Below are positions 1-7,710 of a stretch of DNA of 64,000 bases, in pieces (position 1 is the first letter of the stretch; every line of letters begins with the position of its first letter). Made by a program: the position numbers and the translations under genes. The DNA comes from Methanobacteriota archaeon. GTDB lineage: Archaea > JAADCQ01 > Methanopyri > Methanopyrales > Methanopyraceae. The notes below the pieces were generated by a model. That model saw only the letters and a program-made list of their open reading frames with translations, did no database searches and was not told where the DNA came from. The DNA lies in assembly GCA_027064425.1 (NCBI GenBank), contig JAMOPO010000015.1, positions 124,001 to 188,000 on the forward strand, in the 5' to 3' direction.

Positions 1-243
1 GAGCTCGATCCGCCCGAGGGCGTTGAGGTCGTGGAGACGCCGGGCCACACGCCGGGGCACGTATCGGTGGCCGTCGGCGACCACCTGATCGTGGCCGGCG
101 ACGCGTGTCCGACGCCCGACAACGCGGTGGAGCGAACGCCGCCCGCCATCGCCTGGGACCGGGAGAGGGCGGAGAAGTCCCTGGAGGTGGTCCTGTCCTA
201 CCCTACAGTCATCCCGGGGCACGGCGTCCACGTGCGCCCCTAG
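1..243 (+). CDS. MBL-fold metallo-hydrolase, C-terminal part
   Basis: The frame is open from the first base, so the N-terminal part with the HxHxDH metal site lies outside the window. The visible 80 residues show the later family motifs: TPGHTPGH (third metal motif), AGDACPTPD (bridging Asp) and PGHG near the end (last His). This order is typical of glyoxalase II-like metallo-beta-lactamase-fold hydrolases. The substrate cannot be told. The end overlaps the convergent neighbour by four bases. Confidence 0.8.
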   Translation, partial: ELDPPEGVEVVETPGHTPGHVSVAVGDHLIVAGDACPTPDNAVERTPPAIAWDRERAEKSLEVVLSYPTVIPGHGVHVRP

Positions 244-551
244 CCGAGTGGGCTCAGCGAGGGATGCACCCCGGGCCGGTGCCGCTCGCACCACTCGCCG
301 ATCAGTAGTGCCCGCACGGAGTCCCGGGACAGCTCCACCGCCGGCTCCCCGTCCCCCAGTCTCTCGAGCCTCTCGGAGAGCACGTCGGCCAGGACCTCGA
401 CGTCCTCCGGCGTCAGTCCCTTGACGTACACCGCGTAGCCCCGGCACCCGCACCTCCTGGCGAAGGCCTCCACCACGGGAACGACGATCCTCTTACCCAG
501 CAGGCTGGACAGCTCCTCCTCCAGCCGCCGCGCGAACCGATCCGGCTCCAA
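240..551 (-). CDS. hypothetical protein, 103 aa
   Basis: I do not recognise this protein. It is soluble, starts with TTG behind a GGGGGTGA-type ribosome site, and has a helical N-terminus, a CGC motif near residue 34, and a charged segment (LTPEDVEVLADVLSERLERL) before a Trp/Cys/His-containing tail. It is convergent with the metallo-hydrolase (four-base overlap) and divergent from the MFS gene. The codon pattern is like its neighbours, so it is probably a real gene. Confidence 0.55.
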   Translation of the reverse strand: MEPDRFARRLEEELSSLLGKRIVVPVVEAFARRCGCRGYAVYVKGLTPEDVEVLADVLSERLERLGDGEPAVELSRDSVRALLIGEWCERHRPGVHPSLSPLG

Positions 552-612
552 GCGAGATCACCCCCCGGGGGAGTCCAACTCGCGGGAGACCGCCGCCAGG
601 CTCGGACTGTAC

Positions 613-1623
613 GTGAACTCCGCCGTAATCTCGGCCGCGGCGGCCCTGATCCTGCCCAACGTACCCGCGTACGTGTACGGGAGAGGCGGCAGCGAGCTCA
701 CGGCGGGCATCGTGCTCTCCGTGTTCTCCGTGACCATGGCCGCGGTCTCCCTACCCGTCACCCGCGTCCTGGAGGGTCTCCCCGCCGGCCTCCCCATCAT
801 GCTGGGATGCCTGGGTTACGGCCTGACGCTGACTCCGTTCATCCTCGCCCCCTCCATCGCGACCTTGGGAATCGCGCGCGCCCTCCAGGGCGTCTGCTCC
901 GCGTTCTCCTTCACGGCGAACGTGGCGGCCGCCGTGCAGATGGGGCGGCGCGTCGTCTCGGTCAACAACTTCGTCTCCAACCTCGGGTTCATCGCGGGCT
1001 ACGCGGCCTCCTCCTACCTCCCGAACCCATTCGAGACCTGCCTGCTCCTGAGCGCGGTCTCCTCGGTGTTCGGACTCCCGCTCCTGTTCATCAGGATCCG
1101 GCCCCAGGAGGCCGTCACAAGGGAGCACGAGTACCCGCGCTCCTTCCCCGCCGCGCTCCTCCTGACCCTCGCCTCCACCCTGCCCAACTCCGCCGTCACC
1201 CTGATCGCCCCGAAGGTGGAGCCCAACTACGGGCCCATCATCGCCGCGATGACGGCCGCCGGCGGGCTGGCGCAGCTGCTGGGGCCCACGCTCGGGGAGG
1301 ACCTGTCCGCCGCGCTGGCGGCCCTCCTCGCGGGCCTGTCCGGTCTCATGGGCTACTCGGTCGCGAGCGTGCTCCTCGCCGGCGTGGCCACGGGGCTGAT
1401 GTACTACGCGGCCAACATATACAGCGGTGGCGGGCGCGGCGTCCGGGCGATCTCGCTGGCCATCGGGGTTGGGTACGCGGTCAATCAGCCCCTGATCGGA
1501 GCGATCATGATGTGCGGCTGGGACGGCTGGGGCCTCCCGACCGCGGTGTCCGGCGCCATGACCCTGGCCGCCCTGCTGGGGACCGCGTCAGGTTGGATGC
1601 GCAGGAGAGATTCGACCGGATAG
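613..1623 (+). CDS. MFS-like membrane transporter
   Basis: This 336-residue protein has roughly ten hydrophobic segments with short charged loops, including an RALQG turn and a central basic loop, as in the major facilitator superfamily. The substrate is unknown. The listed start is GTG at 613, but the frame stays open upstream. A GGGGGAG ribosome site at 567-573 points to codon 580, which reads TCG rather than a start codon, so the true N-terminus may be about 11 residues longer. The downstream CDF transporter gene begins inside its 3' end (31-base overlap), suggesting a transporter operon. Confidence 0.75.
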   Translation: MNSAVISAAAALILPNVPAYVYGRGGSELTAGIVLSVFSVTMAAVSLPVTRVLEGLPAGLPIMLGCLGYGLTLTPFILAPSIATLGIARALQGVCSAFSFTANVAAAVQMGRRVVSVNNFVSNLGFIAGYAASSYLPNPFETCLLLSAVSSVFGLPLLFIRIRPQEAVTREHEYPRSFPAALLLTLASTLPNSAVTLIAPKVEPNYGPIIAAMTAAGGLAQLLGPTLGEDLSAALAALLAGLSGLMGYSVASVLLAGVATGLMYYAANIYSGGGRGVRAISLAIGVGYAVNQPLIGAIMMCGWDGWGLPTAVSGAMTLAALLGTASGWMRRRDSTG

Positions 1624-2468
1624 AGACGGGAGCGGCGGTGGGAGTGGCCGGCAACGTCGGGCTGGCCGCCGCCAAGGTCGCGGTCGGACTCCTAGCGAAC
1701 AGCTGGGCCCTGGTGGCGGACGGCCTCCACTCCGCCAGCGACGTCGTCGCCTCCGCGCTGGTCTACCTAGGCTCCCGGCTCGCGCGGAAGCCCCCCGACG
1801 AGCGCCACATGTACGGGCACTACAAGGCCGAGGTGCTCGCCGGCCTGCTCGTCTCCGCCATCGTGGCCGGTACCGGGATATCCATCGGGTGGGAGTCGAT
1901 CACCAGCCTCCCGCGCCCCAAACCGGTGACCTCCACCCTCCCCCTGATCATCGCCCTCGCCTCCGCCGCGGTGAAGGAGGGGATGTACCGGTACACCATG
2001 CGCCTGGCCGAGCGCGCCCAGAGCTCCTCGCTGAAGGCGGACGCCAAGCACCACCGCAGCGACGCCCTCTCCTCGCTCGCCGCGGCCGCGGGCGTTCTCG
2101 GCGCCCTCCTCGGCCACCCATGGGCCGATCCCGCCGCCGCCCTCCTCGTCGCCGGCCTGATCGTGAAGATGGGGGTTGAAGTCGGCTGGGAGTGCGTGCA
2201 CGAGCTGATGGACGTCGCACCACCGCCCGAGCTGATCCGGGAGATCCACCGCGCCCTGGAGCGCGAGCTGTCCGAGTACGGCGCCGAACCGGCCATCGTC
2301 CGCGGGCGCAAGATGGGCCCCGCCTACCACATCGACGTGGTGATCACCGCGGACCCGAGCCTGCGGCTCCGCGAGCTGGAGAGGCTGAGGAACAGGGTGA
2401 CGAGGTGCGTCCGCCGCGTCCTCCCCTCCGCCGACATCGTGACCGTTGAGTTCCACCCGCGCGAGTGA
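1593..2468 (+). CDS. cation diffusion facilitator (CDF) metal transporter
   Basis: The protein is 291 aa with a TTG start overlapping the MFS gene. CDF proteins export Zn2+, Fe2+, Mn2+ or similar ions in exchange for protons. Family marks are a first helix with GNVGLAAAKVAVG, the metal-site helix WALVADGLHSASDVVAS (the HSxxD pattern of site A), and a second metal helix KAEVLAGLLVSA. Later come AKHHRSDALSSLAA (HxxxD in TM5) and a cytoplasmic C-terminal ferredoxin-like domain. Length is normal. The metal cannot be assigned: the TM5 site is His/Asp, which fits Zn or Fe. Confidence 0.88.
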   Translation: MDAQERFDRIETGAAVGVAGNVGLAAAKVAVGLLANSWALVADGLHSASDVVASALVYLGSRLARKPPDERHMYGHYKAEVLAGLLVSAIVAGTGISIGWESITSLPRPKPVTSTLPLIIALASAAVKEGMYRYTMRLAERAQSSSLKADAKHHRSDALSSLAAAAGVLGALLGHPWADPAAALLVAGLIVKMGVEVGWECVHELMDVAPPPELIREIHRALERELSEYGAEPAIVRGRKMGPAYHIDVVITADPSLRLRELERLRNRVTRCVRRVLPSADIVTVEFHPRE

Positions 2469-2480
2469 GGGGGAGCACCC

Positions 2481-3824
2481 GTGCGAGGCCTCGTGATCGC
2501 CGGCGTTCGGAGCGGGTGCGGCAAGACCTCCCTCACGATCGGACTGCTCCGCGCGCTCCGCGAGGAGGGCCACCGCGTCCGCCCCTTCAAGGTCGGGCCC
2601 GACTACATCGACCCCACCTACCTCGAGGTGGCCGCCGGGGCGGAGAGCTACAACCTGGACGTCTGGATGATGGGCGAAGGGGGCGTCGTGGACACCTTCC
2701 TCCGCGCCACGAAGGGCTTCGACTGCGCCGTGATCGAGGGCGTCATGGGGATGTTCGACGGGCACGGGGAGGGGGACGCGTCCGGGAGCACCGCTCACGT
2801 GGCCCGCCTGGTCGGTGCGCCCGTGGTCCTCGTCGTGGACTGCCGGAGCTACTCCACCACCGTGGCGGCCGAGGTGCGAGGGTTCCTCGACCTGGCCCGG
2901 GAGCTCGGCGTCGAGCTCGCCGGCGTGATCCTCAACCGGGTGGGAAGCGAGCGCCACGAGCGGCTGCTGCGCCGCGCCCTCGAGCGCTACTGCCCCGAAG
3001 CCCGGGTCCTCGGCGCGGTACCCCGGCTGAGGAACGCGGTGATCCCGGACCGACACCTGGGCCTGATCCCCGCGGACGAGCGACGGGAGTTCGCCGAGCG
3101 GGTCGCGGAGTACTGGGGCGAGGTCGCCGCCGAGCACCTCGACCTGGACGCGATCGCCGAGCTGGAGGTAGGCGAGCCCGCGGTCGAGCCCACCCCGCCA
3201 CCGGAGCCGCCGGAGTCCGGGGCCAAGATCGCCGTGGTCTCCGGGCGCGTCTTCACGTTCTACTACCGGGAGAACCTGGAGTACCTGACCTCCGCGGGCG
3301 AGGTCGTGCACGTGGATCCCGAGGGCGACCGGCTCCCGGACGTGGACGCGGTCTACATCCCCGGCGGGTACCCGGAGGTGTACGCCGAGCACCTCGACGA
3401 GCGGCTCATGGAGGACCTCCGGGCCTTTCACGAGGACGGCGGGCCGATCCTGGCGGAGTGCGGCGGCCTCATGTACCTGTGCTCCGAGCTGGTGGACGCG
3501 GACGGAGAAGAGCATGAGATGGTCGGGATCTTCGACGCGGTCGCCCGGATGCGGGACAGGCTGGTCGCTCTCGGCTACGTCGAGGGGACGATCACGCGAG
3601 CGCACCCGTTCGGCCGCCCGGGTCGGAGCGTTCGCGGCCACGAGTTCCACTACTCCGAGGTCGAGGTCCGGGAGGAGGTCGACTACGCGTACCGGCTGAA
3701 GCGCGGGAAGGGTGTCGAGGAGGGTCGGGACGGCTTGGTAAAGGGGAACACGGTCGCCTCGTACACGCACCTGCACGTGCGCTCGGACGGGGGCGTGTTC
3801 GCAGGCCTGGCCCGGGGATCCTAA
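2481..3824 (+). CDS. cfbB: cobyrinate/Ni-sirohydrochlorin a,c-diamide synthase
   Basis: The enzyme amidates the a and c acetate side chains of a tetrapyrrole using ATP and glutamine. In methanogens this family member (CfbB, CbiA-like) acts on Ni-sirohydrochlorin on the way to coenzyme F430. At 447 aa it shows an N-terminal dethiobiotin-synthase-like ATPase (GVRSGCGKTS, residues 8-17; FKVGPDYIDP, 36-45). The C-terminal class I amidotransferase has Cys327 in ECGG and the His of THLHV near 432. GTG start 5 nt after GGGGGAG. A CbiA role in cobamide synthesis is the alternative; cfbE at 16931 supports F430. Confidence 0.85.
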   Translation: MRGLVIAGVRSGCGKTSLTIGLLRALREEGHRVRPFKVGPDYIDPTYLEVAAGAESYNLDVWMMGEGGVVDTFLRATKGFDCAVIEGVMGMFDGHGEGDASGSTAHVARLVGAPVVLVVDCRSYSTTVAAEVRGFLDLARELGVELAGVILNRVGSERHERLLRRALERYCPEARVLGAVPRLRNAVIPDRHLGLIPADERREFAERVAEYWGEVAAEHLDLDAIAELEVGEPAVEPTPPPEPPESGAKIAVVSGRVFTFYYRENLEYLTSAGEVVHVDPEGDRLPDVDAVYIPGGYPEVYAEHLDERLMEDLRAFHEDGGPILAECGGLMYLCSELVDADGEEHEMVGIFDAVARMRDRLVALGYVEGTITRAHPFGRPGRSVRGHEFHYSEVEVREEVDYAYRLKRGKGVEEGRDGLVKGNTVASYTHLHVRSDGGVFAGLARGS

Positions 3825-3857
3825 CCCTGCCCGAGACCGCCGGGCGGGGTGCGCGCG

Positions 3858-4493
3858 TTGGAGGCGGTCGTGCGCATCCTAGTCGACAACCGGGTCGGGA
3901 TGGTTCGGGACCCGTACCTCGGCCGGCACGGGCTGGCGGTGGTCGTGGAGGTGCCCTCGGAGGACCTGCGGGTACTCTTCGACACGGGCCCGTCGAAGGA
4001 CGTGCTCGAGAACAACCTCCGGGTGGCGGGCCTGGGGAGGGGGTTCGACGCCGTCGTGATCTCGCACGAGCATTGGGATCACACGGGCGGCCTGGGGGCG
4101 GTGGAGGCGGAGCGAGTGGTGAAACCGGGCGGGGACGAGGTGGACCTGCTCGACGGTGCGATCGTGGCGACGAGGACGTTCGAGGGGGAGTACGAGGGCG
4201 AGCCGATGCCTGAGCGGTCGCTTATCGTCGGCGACTTGGCCCTGATCGGGTGCTGCCACTTCCGGCTGGAGGAGCTGCTGGAGGAGTACGAGCCCAGGAT
4301 GGTGCTGGGCGGCCTCCACCTGATGGGCCGACCGAGGAGGGAGCTGGATCGGGTGGTGGAGGCGCTGCTGGATCACGGGGTCCGGCGGGTATTCCCGTGC
4401 CACTGCACGGGGATCCCGGAGTCCTCCTACCTGGCGAACCGGGTGGGTGGGGAGCCGGGGTACGTGCCCATGGAGCTGCGGGTGGAGCTGTGA
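3858..4493 (+). CDS. MBL-fold hydrolase, dihydropterin-ribofuranosylaminobenzene phosphate synthase-like
   Basis: This 211-residue metallo-beta-lactamase-fold protein has LFDTGP, the metal motif SHEHWDHTGG, a late GGLHL motif and PCHCTG near the C-terminus. That combination belongs to the family often annotated as 7,8-dihydropterin-6-methyl-4-(ribofuranosyl)aminobenzene phosphate synthase, linked to methanopterin biosynthesis in methanogens. The exact reaction here is not proven. A TTG start at 3858 lies 6 nt after GGGGTG; the in-frame GTG at 3849 overlaps that ribosome site, so I prefer 3858. It follows cfbB by about 30 bases on the same strand. Confidence 0.75.
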   Translation: MEAVVRILVDNRVGMVRDPYLGRHGLAVVVEVPSEDLRVLFDTGPSKDVLENNLRVAGLGRGFDAVVISHEHWDHTGGLGAVEAERVVKPGGDEVDLLDGAIVATRTFEGEYEGEPMPERSLIVGDLALIGCCHFRLEELLEEYEPRMVLGGLHLMGRPRRELDRVVEALLDHGVRRVFPCHCTGIPESSYLANRVGGEPGYVPMELRVEL

Positions 4494-4555
4494 CGGTCCC
4501 CTAAGGGACGCCTCCCCATCGGGAGTCGGGCCCCGCCCAGTCCGGTCATCCCGCC

Positions 4556-4606
4556 TCGGACACCGCCGTTCCGGTCATCAAGTCCCCAGTGGGGGCGTCT
4601 CATCAT
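4556..4606 (-). ncRNA. candidate box C/D guide RNA A
   Basis: Read on the minus strand: C box ATGATGA (4600-4606), 10-nt guide, D-prime-like CTGG (4586-4589), 4-nt spacer, C-prime TTGATGA (4575-4581), 15-nt guide, D-like CCGA (4556-4559). Both C-type boxes are perfect or nearly so. Both D-type boxes differ from CTGA by one base and the guide spacings are not the ideal 12. No target was recognised. It lies directly beside the stronger candidate B on the same strand. Confidence 0.42.
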
Positions 4607-4675
4607 CGGCGGAAGCAGGGGGTGCGGGCGCGAGGCGGTTCGAGACGCGCCGGATGATTCGAGCTCGCGGGATTG

Positions 4676-4738
4676 TCAGCCGCCGCGGTACGTGCCCGAT
4701 CATCCGGCGCTCCCGTCACGAGCGGCAGGCCTCATCAT
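4676..4738 (-). ncRNA. box C/D guide RNA B, predicted target 16S rRNA
   Basis: Minus strand: C box ATGATGA (4732-4738), exactly 12 nt, D-prime GTGA (4716-4719), degenerate C-prime ATGATCG (4697-4703), guide, then a perfect D box CTGA (4676-4679). The plus strand at 4677-4690 reads CAGCCGCCGCGGTA, identical to the universal small-subunit rRNA 519-532 segment, so the guide beside box D is antisense to it. By the fifth-nucleotide rule the 2'-O-methylated residue would be C526 (E. coli numbering). The K-turn boxes would bind L7Ae, encoded at 23518. Confidence 0.75.
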
Positions 4739-4768
4739 CACGTCCCGACCCGAGTCCGGCCCGTCCGG

Positions 4769-6079
4769 CTAGCTCACCTCGATCCGGGCGATGAAGAAGC
4801 CGTCGGTCTGATGCAGGTGGGGCCAGGTGCGCCGGGCCTCGGGCATCCGGATGCCCGGGGAGGCCCAGTCTAGGGGCGGCTTGCGCAGTTCCGCGTCCGG
4901 GTACCTACGGAGCAGCCGCTCGATCAGGCGCTCGTTCTCGGTCAGGGTGATCGAGCACGTGGAGTAGACGATCCGACCGCCGGGCTTGACGAGCTTCATC
5001 GCGGTCTTGAGCAGGTCCCACTGCAGGTGGGACCACTTGGTCGGCTGCCCGGTCGTGTCGATGTCCCACCGCTTCTCGGGCTTGGAGTACACGGAGCCGG
5101 TGCCCGTGCACGGCGGGTCCACGAGGACGAGGTCCGCGAAGTGCTCGCCGAACTGCTCGGGCGCGTCCCGGGCGTCCATTCGGTAGGTCTCCACGATGTC
5201 GTCAGTGTGGAACTGCTTGACGCGCTTCTGCAGCGTCTTGAACCGCTTCGGGTGCATATCGATGGCGATGATCTCGCCCTCGCCCTCCATGAGCTGCGCC
5301 ATGTGCGTGGTCTTGCCGCCCGGGGCCGCGCACAGGTCGACCACGGTCATCCCCGGCTCCGGCTCGGCCGCGTGGGCCACGGCCGCCGACGCCTTCGTCT
5401 GCGGGAAGACCATGCCCTCCTCGAACTCCGGGGTCCGGATCACCGGGGTGTCCGCGGACACGATGCGGAGGACGTCCGGCAGGTCCTCGTCCTCCTCCGC
5501 CTCGATGCCGTGCCGCTCGAGCCGCTCGATGGCCTCGTCGGTGTCCGCGACGAGGGTGTTCACGCGGACGTAGCGCTCGGGGGTGCCGTTGCAGGCCTCC
5601 AGGAAGCGGCGCAGCTCGGCGAGGTTGCGGAAGGCGGGTCGAACGAGCTCCACGTACCACTTCGGGAAGTTGTGCTCGGCGGCCAGCCGGGCCAGCGGGT
5701 CGGTGATCCGCCGGATCACCATGTCCGGATCCACGTCCTCAACCTGCCGGAGGATCGCGTTGGCGAAGTCCGCGTCCTTGCGTCCCAGCCGGTCCTTGAC
5801 GATGTCGACCACGACCTTGGTCACGGGGCCTGGGTGCTCGCCGCGCCAGTGGATCTCCCAGGTGCCGACGCGGAGGGCGTTGCGGAGGACGGGGTGGAGC
5901 TCCTCGACCGTCGTCCCCTTCAGCACCTCGTTGAGCACGAGGTCCACGTTGCCCAGCACGCGGAGGAGATCGTGGGCTAGCGCCTGAATGAACCGGCGCT
6001 TGGAGCCCGTGACGTCCTGGAGGACGTTGCGGAGGGCGGCCTTCAGCGAGTGCTTGTTCCGCTCCATGTCGAGGAGCAC
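4769..6079 (-). CDS. RsmB/NSUN-family RNA (cytosine-C5) methyltransferase with NusB-like N-terminus
   Basis: This 436-aa SAM-dependent methylase transfers a methyl group to C5 of cytosine in tRNA or rRNA. Residues about 8-140 form a NusB-like helical RNA-binding domain. The catalytic domain follows: motif I VVDLCAAPGGKTTHM (246-260), DPPCTGTG with Cys324, and YSTC with Cys375, the two-cysteine signature of m5C methylases. The listed start is GTG, followed by LLDMER; the internal ATG of DMER is an alternative. A second member of the family lies at 53782-55128. The exact target is unknown. Confidence 0.87.
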   Translation of the reverse strand: MLLDMERNKHSLKAALRNVLQDVTGSKRRFIQALAHDLLRVLGNVDLVLNEVLKGTTVEELHPVLRNALRVGTWEIHWRGEHPGPVTKVVVDIVKDRLGRKDADFANAILRQVEDVDPDMVIRRITDPLARLAAEHNFPKWYVELVRPAFRNLAELRRFLEACNGTPERYVRVNTLVADTDEAIERLERHGIEAEEDEDLPDVLRIVSADTPVIRTPEFEEGMVFPQTKASAAVAHAAEPEPGMTVVDLCAAPGGKTTHMAQLMEGEGEIIAIDMHPKRFKTLQKRVKQFHTDDIVETYRMDARDAPEQFGEHFADLVLVDPPCTGTGSVYSKPEKRWDIDTTGQPTKWSHLQWDLLKTAMKLVKPGGRIVYSTCSITLTENERLIERLLRRYPDAELRKPPLDWASPGIRMPEARRTWPHLHQTDGFFIARIEVS

Positions 6080-6125
6080 GTCGATGAGCCGCTCGATGAC
6101 GAAGCGGATGGGGAGGGGGACCCCC

Positions 6126-7643
6126 TTACTCCGGTGGGATGGTCATCAGGCGCTCCCGAGCCTTCTTCGGCCCGAGCCGCTTCACCGTCCGGCTGTACGC
6201 GTAGTAGAAGATGAACGGTCCCGGCACCATCAGCACGATCCACCAGTAGAAGCTCTGCGGGTCGCTGATCGCGATCTCGCCCAGGAACAGCAGGCTCAGC
6301 ACCGTGCCGATGGCTCCCAGCCACGGGATAGCGCGCTTGGTCTTGTCGCCGAGCGGCGCCTTCTCGTAGATCTCCGGCCTCACGAACTTCCAGACGACGC
6401 CCGTCATGCAGATGAACAGGTACGTGAACAGCAGCGCCACCGTCGTGATGTCCACGGCCTGCAGGAACTCTCCGACCGTCCAGACGAGCACGACGGAGGC
6501 GATCATCAGGATCGTGAGCGCCCAGTGCGGCGTCCCGAACCGCCGGTGGACCTTGGCGATGAACTTCGGGAACATGCCGTCGTAGGCCCAGGCGAACGTC
6601 ATCCGGCTCGTCGACAGGAACATCGGCGGCAGGTCGCTCAGCAGGGCGATCGCGGCCACGAACGCCACGTACCCGGCCAGCGCCGACCCCCAGCTCGGTG
6701 ACAGGGTCTTCAGGACCGGCGCGATGGCCTCGGGCACCGTGAAGTTCGAGCCCGCCTTCTTCGCCAGCACGGCCTTGGCGTAGATGTATTCCCACGGCAC
6801 CGCGTGGTACACGGCGGCCGAGTACAGCAGGTAGTACGCCGTGATGATGCCCAGCGCGATCAGCATCCCTCTGAACACCGTCTTCTCCGGGTTCTTGACC
6901 TCACCAGCCGCCTGCGTGCCCGTCTCGAAGCCCACGTACGCGAACACCAGCGTGGCCGCGGCCGAGAAGATCGCGCTCAGCGATCCCGTGTTCTTCGGTA
7001 GACCGCCCGCCTGCGCGACCAGCGACTTGACCGCCGAGCTGCCTCCGATGGCCTTCAGCGTGAGCTCCGGTGAGCCCGCGAAGCCCGCGGCAACCACGAT
7101 CGCGAAGCCCGTCAAGAGGATGAAGAACATCGTGTCGACCACAACCTCGTAGATGCGGATACCCAGGACGTTAACGAGCCACGTGAAGATGATGATCGCC
7201 GTGGCCACCTCCAGCGTGTGCGAGTTCAGCCACTTGGCCGCGCCCGGCGCGCCCCAGAACTTGCACATGGCCGCGAGCAGGGCCACGTCACCGATGGCGA
7301 TCGCCACGAACGCGCCGATCTCGCCCACGAACCGGCTCCAGGAGCTGAAGAAGGCCAGGAACGGGTCGAACAGCCGGCTCACGTAGGTGTAGTGCCCTCC
7401 GGCCCGGGGTACCGCCGCGCTCAGGGCCCCCGCCACCGAGCCAGCGATCAGGCTCGGGATCGCGCCGATCAGGAACGCGAGCGGGACGTAGGGACCGACT
7501 CCCGGCGCCTTCGCCTGAACCATGCACGTCAGGACGTTGATGCCACCACCGATCACCGTGCAGCATATGGTCGAGACGAACCCGAGCATCGTCAGCTCTC
7601 GTCGTAGTCCCGCCTTCTCACGCTTCACCTCCTCTTCTGCCAA
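6126..7643 (-). CDS. APC-family amino acid permease
   Basis: This 505-aa integral membrane protein has about twelve hydrophobic helices. The first carries STICCTVIGGGINV, matching the unwound glycine motif that binds the amino-acid carboxylate in amino acid/polyamine/organocation transporters. PRAGGHYTYVSRLFDP is the conserved loop after helix 2. Both ends are cytoplasmic and charged. TTG start; the substrate cannot be assigned. It lies between the m5C methylase and the ASCH protein on the same strand, with repeated GAATTCGGTC boxes just upstream. Confidence 0.87.
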   Translation of the reverse strand: MAEEEVKREKAGLRRELTMLGFVSTICCTVIGGGINVLTCMVQAKAPGVGPYVPLAFLIGAIPSLIAGSVAGALSAAVPRAGGHYTYVSRLFDPFLAFFSSWSRFVGEIGAFVAIAIGDVALLAAMCKFWGAPGAAKWLNSHTLEVATAIIIFTWLVNVLGIRIYEVVVDTMFFILLTGFAIVVAAGFAGSPELTLKAIGGSSAVKSLVAQAGGLPKNTGSLSAIFSAAATLVFAYVGFETGTQAAGEVKNPEKTVFRGMLIALGIITAYYLLYSAAVYHAVPWEYIYAKAVLAKKAGSNFTVPEAIAPVLKTLSPSWGSALAGYVAFVAAIALLSDLPPMFLSTSRMTFAWAYDGMFPKFIAKVHRRFGTPHWALTILMIASVVLVWTVGEFLQAVDITTVALLFTYLFICMTGVVWKFVRPEIYEKAPLGDKTKRAIPWLGAIGTVLSLLFLGEIAISDPQSFYWWIVLMVPGPFIFYYAYSRTVKRLGPKKARERLMTIPPE

Positions 7644-7665
7644 CTCGATGACCCTGCGACGTCTA

Positions 7666-7710
7666 GAATTCGGTCGTAGTTTTATTGAATTCGGTCAGCC
7701 GTTAGGATTC
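7666..7710. repeat. direct repeats GAATTCGGTC upstream of the permease gene
   Basis: GAATTCGGTC occurs at 7666-7675 and again at 7687-7696, exactly 21 bp apart (two helical turns), and a degenerate copy (GATTCGGAT) begins near 7706. The AT-rich stretch between the copies (TTTATT, 7681-7686) could be the core promoter for the permease on the minus strand. The arrangement looks like an operator bound on one DNA face. No regulator is identified. Confidence 0.45.

Larger units (their letters stand above)
4494..4768. other. intergenic interval carrying two RNA-like modules
   Basis: These 275 bases separate convergent protein genes. There is no credible reading frame, but repeated TCATC/GATGA boxes are present. 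On the minus strand they organise into two box C/D-like modules (4556-4606 and 4676-4738), listed separately. The remainder is GC-rich and shows nothing I can name. Confidence 0.6.

Noticed and set aside
1767-3776. Long open frame (669 codons) opposite cfbB and the CDF gene
   Set aside because: Composition is Arg/Pro/His/Asp-rich as expected for the antisense of GC-rich genes, while the plus strand carries clearly recognisable families.
6841-6850. GTGATGATG in the permease gene, antisense
   Set aside because: Perfect C box but no D box at guide distance; it lies within a conserved coding region.
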